From the NCBI RefSeq assembly GCF_002086485.1, contig NZ_MVHF01000008.1:124001-188000 (forward strand): DNA of 64,000 bases. Reading direction: 5' to 3'. Numbering within the stretch: the stretch's first letter is position 1; each line of letters opens with the position of its first letter. This DNA comes from Mycobacterium aquaticum. Lineage in GTDB: Bacteria; Actinomycetota; Actinomycetes; Mycobacteriales; Mycobacteriaceae. The notes under the pieces were generated by a model, which saw only the letters and a program-made list of their open reading frames with translations, was not told the origin of the DNA and did not search any database. The translations under genes and the position numbers were made by a program. Of the stretch, positions 34,703-41,447 are shown piece by piece.

Positions 34703-35212
34703 TCAGAGCTTCTTCATGTAGAACGGCATCCGGATCACCGGCCACTGGTTGCGGCCACACGAGCCGCTGGCGCCGACGGTGATGCTCTCCCCGGCGTACT
34801 CGGTGGATGCGAGGTCCACATGTGCGTCGGCGCCGACGGGATACAGCTTGTGGGTCTCCAGCCCCTCGATGGGGGTGCCGTCGGCGCAGAATCGCCACTG
34901 GGGCACAACGCGTTTGACGTACCACAGGCCATTCGTGGTGTAGATGGGGGCGGTCCAGCCCGCGTCGCTGCTGACCGTGCCCGCGCAGTCGGTGGGCGAG
35001 GTGCACGACGTGCTCACGGTCCAGGTGCTCCGAACCGATGGCTGGTTCTCGTAGCGCTCGTTGATCTTGGCCCAGTCCCCGTTGTCCGATGTGGCGAACG
35101 TGCCGTTGATGCCCCAATCGTCCGACGCGCCGGCCGGTGCGGCCCCGCTGAGGCCGACCCATGCCGCCGCGGCCACCACTGCCACGGTCGCCCTTATCTT
35201 CGACGCCGACAT
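34703..35212 (-). CDS. exported protein of unknown function
   Basis: A 169-residue protein. Residues 1-29 are a signal peptide (hydrophobic core AVVAAAAWVGLSG, cleavage near AGAS). The mature domain has four cysteines (STSCTSPTDC, RFCADG, GSCGRN), probably two disulfides. It resembles the exported protein at 36.2-36.6 kb: both end with Cys, Gly, a spacer, PF and a basic-hydrophobic tail (MPFYMKKL here). It lies directly after mceF on the opposite strand. Site E (GTTCTC-N7-GAGAAT) is 30 bases before its start. Confidence 0.8.
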   Translation of the reverse strand: MSASKIRATVAVVAAAAWVGLSGAAPAGASDDWGINGTFATSDNGDWAKINERYENQPSVRSTWTVSTSCTSPTDCAGTVSSDAGWTAPIYTTNGLWYVKRVVPQWRFCADGTPIEGLETHKLYPVGADAHVDLASTEYAGESITVGASGSCGRNQWPVIRMPFYMKKL

Positions 35213-35241
35213 GGAGCCACTCCTTTGGCAGTGGAAGTCAC

Positions 35242-35260
35242 GTTCTCAATGAGCGAGAAT
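35242..35260. promoter_or_regulatory. operator of the GAGAAT/ATTCTC family (site E)
   Basis: GTTCTC, 7 bases, GAGAAT. It is 30 bases upstream of the leftward exported-protein gene (34703-35212), covering the expected -10/-35 region. Confidence 0.55.
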
Positions 35261-35313
35261 AACACTATCGAGGCTGGCTCATTCTCTCATCGCCAGAGAC
35301 GTTGCGTAGTAAT

Positions 35314-35341
35314 ATTCTCGAATACCGAGAGTTTCATTTTC
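35314..35341. promoter_or_regulatory. operator array of the GAGAAT/ATTCTC family (site F)
   Basis: ATTCTC, 7 bases, GAGAGT, 3 bases, ATTTTC: three alternating half-sites with the same 7/3 spacing as site A. It ends 20 bases before the GTG of the rightward exported-protein gene at 35362. Confidence 0.55.
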
Positions 35342-35361
35342 ACCTATGCGAGGGTAGAGAC

Positions 35362-35748
35362 GTGCGTGTGACCGTGATCGCGGCCGCTTCGGCGATTGTC
35401 GCCGCGACAATCGCTGCGCCGCAGGCGAATGCGGGGCCACAAACATGCAATGACGCCTTCTGCGTGCCGGGTATCGACGGGAATGCCGAACTCGGGGCGC
35501 CATGCGCGAACACGTCCTATTACGTCTTCGGCGTCGACGGTCGCAACGGATGGGGCCGGCTGCTGTTCTGCGGTTCGCCGCGACGGTATGACCCGAGGTG
35601 GTTCCGGTCGCCGCCGATGGCCGGTATTCGTGACGAGGGCAGCCTCTGCACGACCGAGATGGATCAGGTGGCCCAGGCTCCTGACGGCCTGTTCCTGACT
35701 TGTGTACCGATGAACGGTGATTCGCGTTGGCGGCGCGGCGACGCGTAG
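35362..35748 (+). CDS. small exported cysteine-containing protein
   Basis: A 128-residue protein with an N-terminal signal peptide (VIAAASAIVAATIAAPQANA, cleavage after ANA). The mature part has six cysteines (QTCNDAFC, APCANT, LFCGS, SLCTTE, LTCVPM), which suggests a disulfide-rich extracellular domain. I do not recognise the family. The GTG at 35362 has a weak GAGGG upstream; an in-frame GTG two codons later is also possible. It is convergent with the next exported-protein gene. Confidence 0.75.
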   Translation: MRVTVIAAASAIVAATIAAPQANAGPQTCNDAFCVPGIDGNAELGAPCANTSYYVFGVDGRNGWGRLLFCGSPRRYDPRWFRSPPMAGIRDEGSLCTTEMDQVAQAPDGLFLTCVPMNGDSRWRRGDA

Positions 35749-35758
35749 TCGCCTCCGG

Positions 35759-36175
35759 TCACCAGTTGCGAATCGAGCAGAGCACGCCCTTTGCGCCGCT
35801 GCTGGTCTTGACGACCGTACCGTCTACGGCCAGTTCGCAATTGAAGCCAGGCGTAGGTGTATTCGGCGACTCGCCGCTCTGCGCCAGCACCATGGCCCAC
35901 AGGTCCGGATCGGCGAGCATCGCGTCGAACACCCAGGGCTTGTTCGGGGCGAGATCAGCCTCGGCCCGCGGGCTGAACTCATATGGATTGTGGCTGTAGT
36001 CCGACCACGTCGGCGGATCGGTGTCGCGGTAGTAGATGTGGGCGTAGAACGGGGCATTCGCGGTCACTGTGTAGCGGACATGGTGCAGCACCGGATCGTC
36101 GTCGGCCGACGCCGGTGTCGCGGTGGCGCCCATGGCGAGCGCGAGCGCTGTGGTCACGGCCAATATCGCGCGCAT
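35759..36175 (-). CDS. exported MmpS-like beta-sandwich protein
   Basis: A 138-residue protein. Residues 1-24 are a signal peptide ending ASA. The mature sequence (VRYTVTANAPFYAHIYYRD and the C-terminal FNCELAVDGTVVKTSSG followed by a Cys) resembles the extracellular domain of mycobacterial MmpS proteins, including the paired cysteines. Unlike MmpS proteins it has no following MmpL gene and carries a cleavable signal instead of an anchor. It lies 2 bases after the stop of the upstream exported-protein gene, so the two form an operon. Confidence 0.75.
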   Translation of the reverse strand: MRAILAVTTALALAMGATATPASADDDPVLHHVRYTVTANAPFYAHIYYRDTDPPTWSDYSHNPYEFSPRAEADLAPNKPWVFDAMLADPDLWAMVLAQSGESPNTPTPGFNCELAVDGTVVKTSSGAKGVLCSIRNW

Positions 36176-36177
36176 CG

Positions 36178-36648
36178 TCACATCCTGATCAGCGTGAACG
36201 GATAGGTCAGTGTGCCGCCCGGCGCGCCGTCGCACCCGGCGTCGAACGTCGACACCATATCGCCGGCAAGGGTGTTCGCATCCCAGGTGTAGACATCGTG
36301 GGTGGGGATCGTGGGCCCGTAATAGATGTCCCCGCAACGCAATCCGAACGGATCGTCGACGATCATGGTGTAGCGCCCGTCCGACAGATTCGCCTCCACA
36401 TGGGAATACGCGGCCTTGGCGACCGGCTGCGGAGTTGTGACGACGCTGATGCAGCTGTATCTGTCGGGGGCGCCCTGGGTCTGGCACGGAGCCAGGGCCG
36501 ACCAGATCCAGGTGTGGAAGTCCCGCCGGTCCGGCATGTTGAGCACGTAGTTGCCGTAGTACATGGCCGAAGCCGGGGGAGCCAAGGCGACCGCGACTGC
36601 CACGCCCAGCGCTGCGGCCGTCACGGTGGTCAACGAAGGTGACTTCAC
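36178..36648 (-). CDS. exported protein related to the one at 34.7 kb
   Basis: A 156-residue protein. The GTG reading VKSPSLTTV is chosen because GGAGGAG lies a few bases upstream and it gives a clean signal peptide (AAALGVAVAVALAPPASA). The mature part has four cysteines (APCQTQ, YSCISV, LRCGDI, AGCDGA). The last 60 residues align by pattern with the protein at 34703-35212. Site G of the operator family lies about 95 bases upstream. Function unknown; cell-surface or substrate-binding roles are possible. Confidence 0.78.
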   Translation of the reverse strand: MKSPSLTTVTAAALGVAVAVALAPPASAMYYGNYVLNMPDRRDFHTWIWSALAPCQTQGAPDRYSCISVVTTPQPVAKAAYSHVEANLSDGRYTMIVDDPFGLRCGDIYYGPTIPTHDVYTWDANTLAGDMVSTFDAGCDGAPGGTLTYPFTLIRM

Positions 36649-36740
36649 AGGCTCCTCCACGCGTCCGGCACTGCTCGGCTGACTATAGAACGAGACCCGG
36701 CCCCAGTGTCCGGAAACCGGAAATATCGTCTTCGTCACGC

Positions 36741-36767
36741 GAGATCATCATTCTCGCAAATGAGAAT
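36741..36767. promoter_or_regulatory. operator array of the GAGAAT/ATTCTC family (site G)
   Basis: GAGATC, 3 bases, ATTCTC, 6 bases, GAGAAT. The inner pair is a perfect inverted repeat, but the spacer is 6 where sites A and F have 7. It lies between the P450 stop (36795) and the leftward exported-protein operon. Confidence 0.5.
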
Positions 36768-36794
36768 AGCAGCACGGGTGCGTGCCGCCGACCG

Positions 36795-38087
36795 TCAGTG
36801 AACCGGGGTGAACCTGATGTTCAGCGCGGTGAGCCCGCGCAGGATGAAGGTCGGTTCATAGGTGTAGCGGCGATCGTCGGCGGGGCCGTGGTGCTCCTCG
36901 TCGATGGTGATCTCGCTCATCCGGTCGAGGATCCGCTCGAGGGAGACGCGGCCCTCCACGCGGGCCAGCGGACCGCCCGGGCAGCTGTGCACGCCACGGC
37001 CGAAGGCGATGTGCTCACGGACGTTCTTGCGGTCGAGGCTGAACGTGTGGGGATCCTCGAACCGCACCGGATCGCGGTTGACCGCGCCGGGGCACACCAT
37101 CAGCGTGGTGCCGGCAGGCACGTCGACCCCGCCGAGTTCGGTGTGCTTCTTGGCGAGCCGGAACTGACTCTTGACGGGTGCGTCCATCCGCAACGCCTCC
37201 TCGACGAACGTCGGGATGCGGCTGCGGTCCTGGCGCAGTGCGGCCTGTACGTCAGGGCGGTCGCCCAAGACGCGGAGCGACGCCGACAGCAGCTTCGTGG
37301 TGGTCTCCTGGCCTGCGGCGAACAAGAACGTCGCCGAACGGACGACGTCGATGACCTCCGGCGTCGACCCGTCCGGGTACTTCGCGGTGGCCAGCGCAGT
37401 CAGCACGTCGTCGCGCGGGTTCTCCCGCCGATCCTGCAGGTACCCGACGAACTTCTCGTCGAGCCACGCCAAGGGGTTCATCGCGAGTTGATCGCCGTCG
37501 AGTGAACCGACGATGGCACCTGGCCGGGGCGCGCCGAGCACCTGACGGAACTCGTCGTGGTCGGACTCCGGCACGCCGAGGAGGTCGGCGATCACCAGCA
37601 GCGAGAACGGTTTTGCGTACGCGGACAGGAACTCGCAGCGCCCGTCGGCGAGGAAATCGTCGAGGCACTCATCGGCGAGCCGCCACATGAAGTCCTCGTT
37701 CTCCTTGAGCCGCCGCGGCGTCAGCAGCCGGTTGAGCAGGGAGCGCGCATCGGTGTGCTGTGGGGGATCCATGGTGACCATGTGCTCGAACATCGGCAGT
37801 TGCGAGCGGTGGGCCTCGATCTGCTCGGTGATGTCCTCACCTTCTGGCGTGAACGGCAGCGGCGGGAACGGTCCACCGACCGAGATGCACGACGAGAAGG
37901 TGTCGGTGTCCTTGAGCACCGTGGTGGCCTCGTCGAAGCTCGTGATGGCCAGGACGCCGTAGTGGGGCTCGCGGACGACGGGACATTTGCTGCGCAGATG
38001 GTCGAAGTACGGATGCGGGTCGGGCACCAGGGATTGGTCGGTGAAGTAGTCGACGGTGTCGAAGTCGGTGGTCGGTGAATCGGCCAT
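36795..38087 (-). CDS. cytochrome P450 (no adjacent ferredoxin)
   Basis: A 430-residue P450. The I-helix reads AAGQETTTK, ExxR is in EEALRMDAP, and the heme loop FGRGVHSCPGGPLARVE gives Cys near residue 369. It is a paralogue of the P450 at 2.4-3.7 kb. Unlike the other three P450s in the window it has no ferredoxin gene beside it and must share one. It is divergent from a TetR gene, with a palindrome between. The substrate is unknown. Confidence 0.93.
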   Translation of the reverse strand: MADSPTTDFDTVDYFTDQSLVPDPHPYFDHLRSKCPVVREPHYGVLAITSFDEATTVLKDTDTFSSCISVGGPFPPLPFTPEGEDITEQIEAHRSQLPMFEHMVTMDPPQHTDARSLLNRLLTPRRLKENEDFMWRLADECLDDFLADGRCEFLSAYAKPFSLLVIADLLGVPESDHDEFRQVLGAPRPGAIVGSLDGDQLAMNPLAWLDEKFVGYLQDRRENPRDDVLTALATAKYPDGSTPEVIDVVRSATFLFAAGQETTTKLLSASLRVLGDRPDVQAALRQDRSRIPTFVEEALRMDAPVKSQFRLAKKHTELGGVDVPAGTTLMVCPGAVNRDPVRFEDPHTFSLDRKNVREHIAFGRGVHSCPGGPLARVEGRVSLERILDRMSEITIDEEHHGPADDRRYTYEPTFILRGLTALNIRFTPVH

Positions 38088-38168
38088 GGTGTGCGCTACC
38101 TCCCGAAATCAATGTGCGCGCTGACGGTTTCGCGGCGGGCTGGGCCGCGCGACGAGATGGGCCAAATG

Positions 38169-38188
38169 TGCTGAGCACTTGCTTAGCA
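38169..38188. promoter_or_regulatory. palindrome between P450 and TetR genes, probable operator
   Basis: CTGAGCACTTGCTTAG fits CTNAGCANNTGCTNAG, a perfect dyad apart from the two N positions. It can also be read as two 9-base palindromes, TGCTGAGCA and TGCTTAGCA. It is in the 186-base divergent space and is most likely bound by the TetR protein encoded at 38274. Confidence 0.55.
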
Positions 38189-38273
38189 TGGAGATAGAGT
38201 CGTGGTCAAGATCACGCCGCGCGGCGCGGTTACGATTTGCGTGCCGTTTCGTGTGGTGGGAAAGGAGCCTGGC

Positions 38274-38879
38274 ATGGCATCGGCGCGGAGGATCGGGGCG
38301 CCGGACGCGAAGAACCGCATCGTGCTGCTGGAGGCCGCAGAACAGCTGATGGTCGAGGAGGGCTACGCCGCGGTGACCTCGCGCCGGGTGGCCGACAAGG
38401 CCGGTCTCAAGCCGCAGCTGGTGCATTACTACTTTCGGACGATGGACGATCTGTTCCTGGCGGTGTTCCGCAGACGCGCCGAGGAGGGCCTGGTCGAGCA
38501 GGCGCGCGCGCTGGATTCCGCTCAGCCGTTGTGGGCGCTGTGGCGGTTCGGGACAGACCCCGCGGCCACCCGGCTGACGATGGAGATCATGGGCCTGGCC
38601 AATCACCGCAAGGCGCTGCGGGCCGAGATCGCGCACTATGCCGAGCGGTTCCGGGACGAGCAGACCAAGGCGATGACGGCTGCGCTGCATCGCTACGGCG
38701 TCGACGTGTCCGAGGTTCCGCCGATCGTCTGGACCATCTTCGCGACGAGCGTCTCCCGGGTGATGGTCATGGAGCAGGCGCTCGGCATGTCCTCGGGCCA
38801 CGCCGAGGTGATCGAGTTCTGTGAGGGCTGGCTGCGGCGCCTGGAGGGCGAGCCGCAGCCGGTCGAGGCATCCGCCTGA
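38274..38879 (+). CDS. TetR-family transcriptional regulator
   Basis: A 201-residue TetR protein. The helix-turn-helix lies around residues 20-60 (EEGYAAVTSRRVADKAGLK, then VHYYFRTMDDLF). The ATG reading MASARRIGAP has AAAGGAG 6 bases upstream; an upstream in-frame start is less likely. It is divergent from a P450 gene and next to a distinct palindrome. It could also be the regulator of the GAGAAT/ATTCTC sites, but its own promoter does not carry one. Confidence 0.92.
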   Translation: MASARRIGAPDAKNRIVLLEAAEQLMVEEGYAAVTSRRVADKAGLKPQLVHYYFRTMDDLFLAVFRRRAEEGLVEQARALDSAQPLWALWRFGTDPAATRLTMEIMGLANHRKALRAEIAHYAERFRDEQTKAMTAALHRYGVDVSEVPPIVWTIFATSVSRVMVMEQALGMSSGHAEVIEFCEGWLRRLEGEPQPVEASA

Positions 38880-39009
38880 CGTCACCACCCGATCGGCGCT
38901 CGCGACCCCGGAAATCTCATTTACGAATTATAGAACCTCATTTGCAGATCTGCGGAGGTCGTCTGCGTCCAGGTGTGCCCGGGCCTGTTGACGTCGGATG
39001 CGGAAGAAC

Positions 39010-40155
39010 TTAGAGGGACAGGATGGTGGCGGACGCGGTGCCGGGTGCGCCGTACACCTGGGCCAGGCCGACGCGGGGACTGCCCGGCACCTGACGGTCG
39101 CCGGCCTCGCCGCGCAATTGCCGCACCAGTTCGTGCATCTGACGCAGGCCCGACGCGCCGATGGGCTCACCGTTGGCGATCAAGCCGCCGTCGGTGTTGA
39201 CCGGGATGGAACCGTGGATCTCGGTGGCCCCGTCGGCCAGCAGCTTCTCTTGTTCGCCGTCGGCGCACAGACCCGTCTCGGCCATGTGGATGACCTCGGC
39301 GCCCGCGTCGGTGTCCTGTAGCTGTGCGATGTCGACATCCTCGGGTCCGATACCGGCCGCCTCGTAGGCGGCCTTGGCCGCGTACACCGTCGGCGACGGA
39401 TCCTCGTCGAGCGGCGCCGAGGTGGCGTGCACCTCGTATGCCCCGAACGTGCGGGTCCGGATCTCACTGGCCCGCACATAGACCGGCTTGTCGGTATAGC
39501 GGTGGGCGATATCGGCACGGCACATGACGACGGCGGCGGCGCCTTCGTCGGGCGCGCAGAACATGTACTGGGTGAGCGGGTAGTTGAGCACCGTCGAGTG
39601 CAGGATCTCGTCGACGGAAATTTCCTTGCGGCGGAAGGCATTCGGATTGAGTGCGCCGTTGCGGAAGTTCTTGTTGGCGACCCGCGCCAGCGTCTCCCGC
39701 GAGATGTTGTGTTTGTGGATGTAGTGATTGGCCTTCATGCCGAAGAACTTGGTGGTGACGAACTGGCCGTTCTCGGCGTACCACTGGGGTAGGGCGAGCT
39801 TGGCCGGGTCGTCCGTGAACGCGCCACGCGGATGCTTGTCCAGGCCGATCGCGATACCGATGTCGTACTTGCCCAACCGAATGGTGTCGGCGGTCTGCTG
39901 AATCGCGCTGGCCGCGGTGGCGCACGCGTTGAAGACGTTGGTGAACGTGATGCCCGTCAGGCCCACGAGACGGGTGACGGCATCCGGGTTGGACACCTCG
40001 TAGCTGCCGCCGAACCCGAATTGGATGTCTTTCCAGGCGATTCCGGCGTCGTCGAGGGCAAGCTGGATGGCTTCGGCGCCCATCTGCATGGCGGTCTTGT
40101 CGAAGCGGCCGAAGGGGTGCAGGCCCACGCCGATGATGGCTACGTCATTTGTCAT
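39010..40155 (-). CDS. thiolase-superfamily lipid-transfer protein (Ltp-like) with catalytic Cys
   Basis: A 381-residue thiolase-like protein. The nucleophile region NVFNACATAASAI keeps the cysteine, unlike the DUF35-fused protein at 8.3-9.9 kb. The C-terminal motif GGLIANGEPIGASGLRQ carries no HGG but has the GxPxGxxG loop. It probably works with the DUF35 protein whose gene overlaps it (ATGA), the usual pairing for such thiolases. It is likely a 3-ketoacyl-CoA thiolase of side-chain degradation. Both genes are transcribed from a leaderless promoter at 40.59 kb. Confidence 0.9.
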   Translation of the reverse strand: MTNDVAIIGVGLHPFGRFDKTAMQMGAEAIQLALDDAGIAWKDIQFGFGGSYEVSNPDAVTRLVGLTGITFTNVFNACATAASAIQQTADTIRLGKYDIGIAIGLDKHPRGAFTDDPAKLALPQWYAENGQFVTTKFFGMKANHYIHKHNISRETLARVANKNFRNGALNPNAFRRKEISVDEILHSTVLNYPLTQYMFCAPDEGAAAVVMCRADIAHRYTDKPVYVRASEIRTRTFGAYEVHATSAPLDEDPSPTVYAAKAAYEAAGIGPEDVDIAQLQDTDAGAEVIHMAETGLCADGEQEKLLADGATEIHGSIPVNTDGGLIANGEPIGASGLRQMHELVRQLRGEAGDRQVPGSPRVGLAQVYGAPGTASATILSL

Positions 40156-40583
40156 GCTGGATCCTGGATCGGCCGGAAGGCAAACGTGACGACCTCGTTG
40201 CCGTCGTCATCGGTGGTGAACGGGATCATGGTGAGTTCGACGTCCTGGCCGAATTGCAGTTTGGCCGGGTCGTTTTCGGTGAGCCGGCCTTCTACGCGGA
40301 TGATGTCGCCGAGTCGGACAAGCCCGACGCCGAAGGGCACGAAGTCTTTCCCCGTCGGACCTTTGTACGGGGCGCCGGGCGGGAAGCCCTGGGTGGTCCA
40401 CGCGATCAGGGTGCCGCGGCGGGGCAGCAGCAGGTCGGAAGTGTTGGCGCCGCTGCACTTTGGGCAGCGGTCCTGGGTGGGGAAGGTGGTGGCCTGGCAG
40501 TCGGCGCAGTGGCTGCCGATCAGCTGCGGGTCGGCCTCCGGCCAGGTCGAGATCTCCGGCGCGAGAGCAATCTGTGTTGGCAC
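40152..40583 (-). CDS. DUF35 zinc-ribbon/OB-fold protein
   Basis: A 143-residue protein with a four-Cys zinc ribbon (HCADCQ, RCPKCSG) and an OB fold, predicted to bind CoA and to accompany the thiolase downstream. The GTG start follows TATCGT by exactly 7 bases without a ribosome site, so the mRNA is probably leaderless. Operator site H lies 26 bases upstream, over the expected -35 region. The overlap with the thiolase gene is 4 bases. Confidence 0.9.
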   Translation of the reverse strand: MPTQIALAPEISTWPEADPQLIGSHCADCQATTFPTQDRCPKCSGANTSDLLLPRRGTLIAWTTQGFPPGAPYKGPTGKDFVPFGVGLVRLGDIIRVEGRLTENDPAKLQFGQDVELTMIPFTTDDDGNEVVTFAFRPIQDPA

Positions 40584-40590
40584 GTCGCTG

Positions 40591-40596
40591 ACGATA
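40591..40596 (-). promoter_or_regulatory. -10 box of a leaderless promoter for the DUF35-thiolase operon
   Basis: On the minus strand TATCGT is followed by 7 bases and then the GTG start at 40583. This geometry matches mycobacterial leaderless genes and predicts transcription to begin at the start codon. Confidence 0.5.
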
Positions 40597-40608
40597 ACCG
40601 GAAATATA

Positions 40609-40627
40609 ATTCTCGTCCAGAGAGAAC
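40609..40627. promoter_or_regulatory. operator of the GAGAAT/ATTCTC family (site H)
   Basis: ATTCTC, 7 bases, GAGAAC, one mismatch from the perfect pair. Measured from the predicted leaderless start of the DUF35 gene, it spans about -26 to -44, covering the -35 position. Repression by steric block would be expected. Confidence 0.6.
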
Positions 40628-40673
40628 AGTATGCAGATACGCTGCCTGAACATGAACCCCGTCTGGCCGGGGC

Positions 40674-41390
40674 CTACTTGGCTTTCTTCATGACGTTCTC
40701 GGCGGCTGTCCAGTGCTCGTCGGATGCCCAGAGGCGGGCGAACGCGCTGACGGCTTCGGTAGCCGGTACCCCGCCCAGGACCCGCTTGATCTCACCGGCC
40801 GGTCGGCGCGCCAGCAGTGCCGCTGTCGTGCGCCAACTCTCGGCGAACTCGGCCCGCGGCACCACCTGGTCGACCAGGCCGATGCGCAGTGCCGCGTCGG
40901 CGTCGAGGACCTGCCCCGTTCCGGCCAGCAGCAGTGCTCGGCTCCGGCCCACCAGTGCGCCGAGGCGTTCGGCGCCGCCCCAGGCCGGCATGATGGCCAG
41001 CGACACCTGATTGAAGCCGATCCTGATGTCATCGGCCGCGATGCGGATGTCGGCGGCAACCGCGACCTCGGCGCCCCCGCCGAGAGCATGACCGTTGAGT
41101 GCTGCGATCACCGGGCCGGGGAAGCCGGCGATGCGATCGCAGATCGTGCGCATCCGCCAAGCCATCTGTGACGCTTCGAGTTCGGTCCGCAGTGCGGCGA
41201 GCTCCTTGAGATCGCCACCGGAGACGAAGGCGCGGTCCCCGCCGCCGGTGATGACCAGCGCCCGGGCCTCGGCGGCCCCGTCGAGTGCCTTGTCGAGCTC
41301 GTCCATGGTGTCCAGCGATATGGCGTTGCGGGCGTGCGGCCGGTCGATGGTGATGACGGCGAGGCCGTCGGCGATGTCGAGGTCGACCAT
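40674..41390 (-). CDS. enoyl-CoA hydratase/isomerase (crotonase) family protein
   Basis: A 238-residue crotonase-fold enzyme. The oxyanion-hole residues are in AFVSGGDLKEL and in ALNGHALGGGAEVAVAAD. The expected second catalytic Glu position falls near AIMPAWGGAERL. It would hydrate or isomerise an enoyl-CoA in the island's beta-oxidation. The ATG has GGAGAG upstream. It is divergent from an acyl-CoA ligase gene, with operator site I between the two starts. Confidence 0.9.
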   Translation of the reverse strand: MVDLDIADGLAVITIDRPHARNAISLDTMDELDKALDGAAEARALVITGGGDRAFVSGGDLKELAALRTELEASQMAWRMRTICDRIAGFPGPVIAALNGHALGGGAEVAVAADIRIAADDIRIGFNQVSLAIMPAWGGAERLGALVGRSRALLLAGTGQVLDADAALRIGLVDQVVPRAEFAESWRTTAALLARRPAGEIKRVLGGVPATEAVSAFARLWASDEHWTAAENVMKKAK

Positions 41391-41416
41391 AACCGCTCTC
41401 CAGTTCTGATATTGGC

Positions 41417-41435
41417 ATTCTCGCTGAGTGAGAAT
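41417..41435. promoter_or_regulatory. best operator of the GAGAAT/ATTCTC family (site I)
   Basis: ATTCTCGCTGAGTGAGAAT, two perfect half-sites with a 7-base spacer whose inner bases are also largely symmetric. It lies in the 57-base divergent space, 27 bases from the crotonase start and 12 bases before the ligase GTG, overlapping the ligase -10 box. One bound dimer could block both promoters. Confidence 0.65.
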
Positions 41436-41440
41436 AACAT
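41435..41440 (+). promoter_or_regulatory. -10 box of a leaderless ligase promoter
   Basis: TAACAT is followed by exactly 7 bases and then the GTG at 41448, with no ribosome site. The -10 box begins at the last base of operator site I. Confidence 0.5.
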
Positions 41441-41447
41441 CACCATC

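Noticed and set aside
38930..38985. CTCATTT direct repeats between the TetR and thiolase genes
   Set aside because: Lies between convergent stop codons with no promoter to control; the repeat is short and imperfect.
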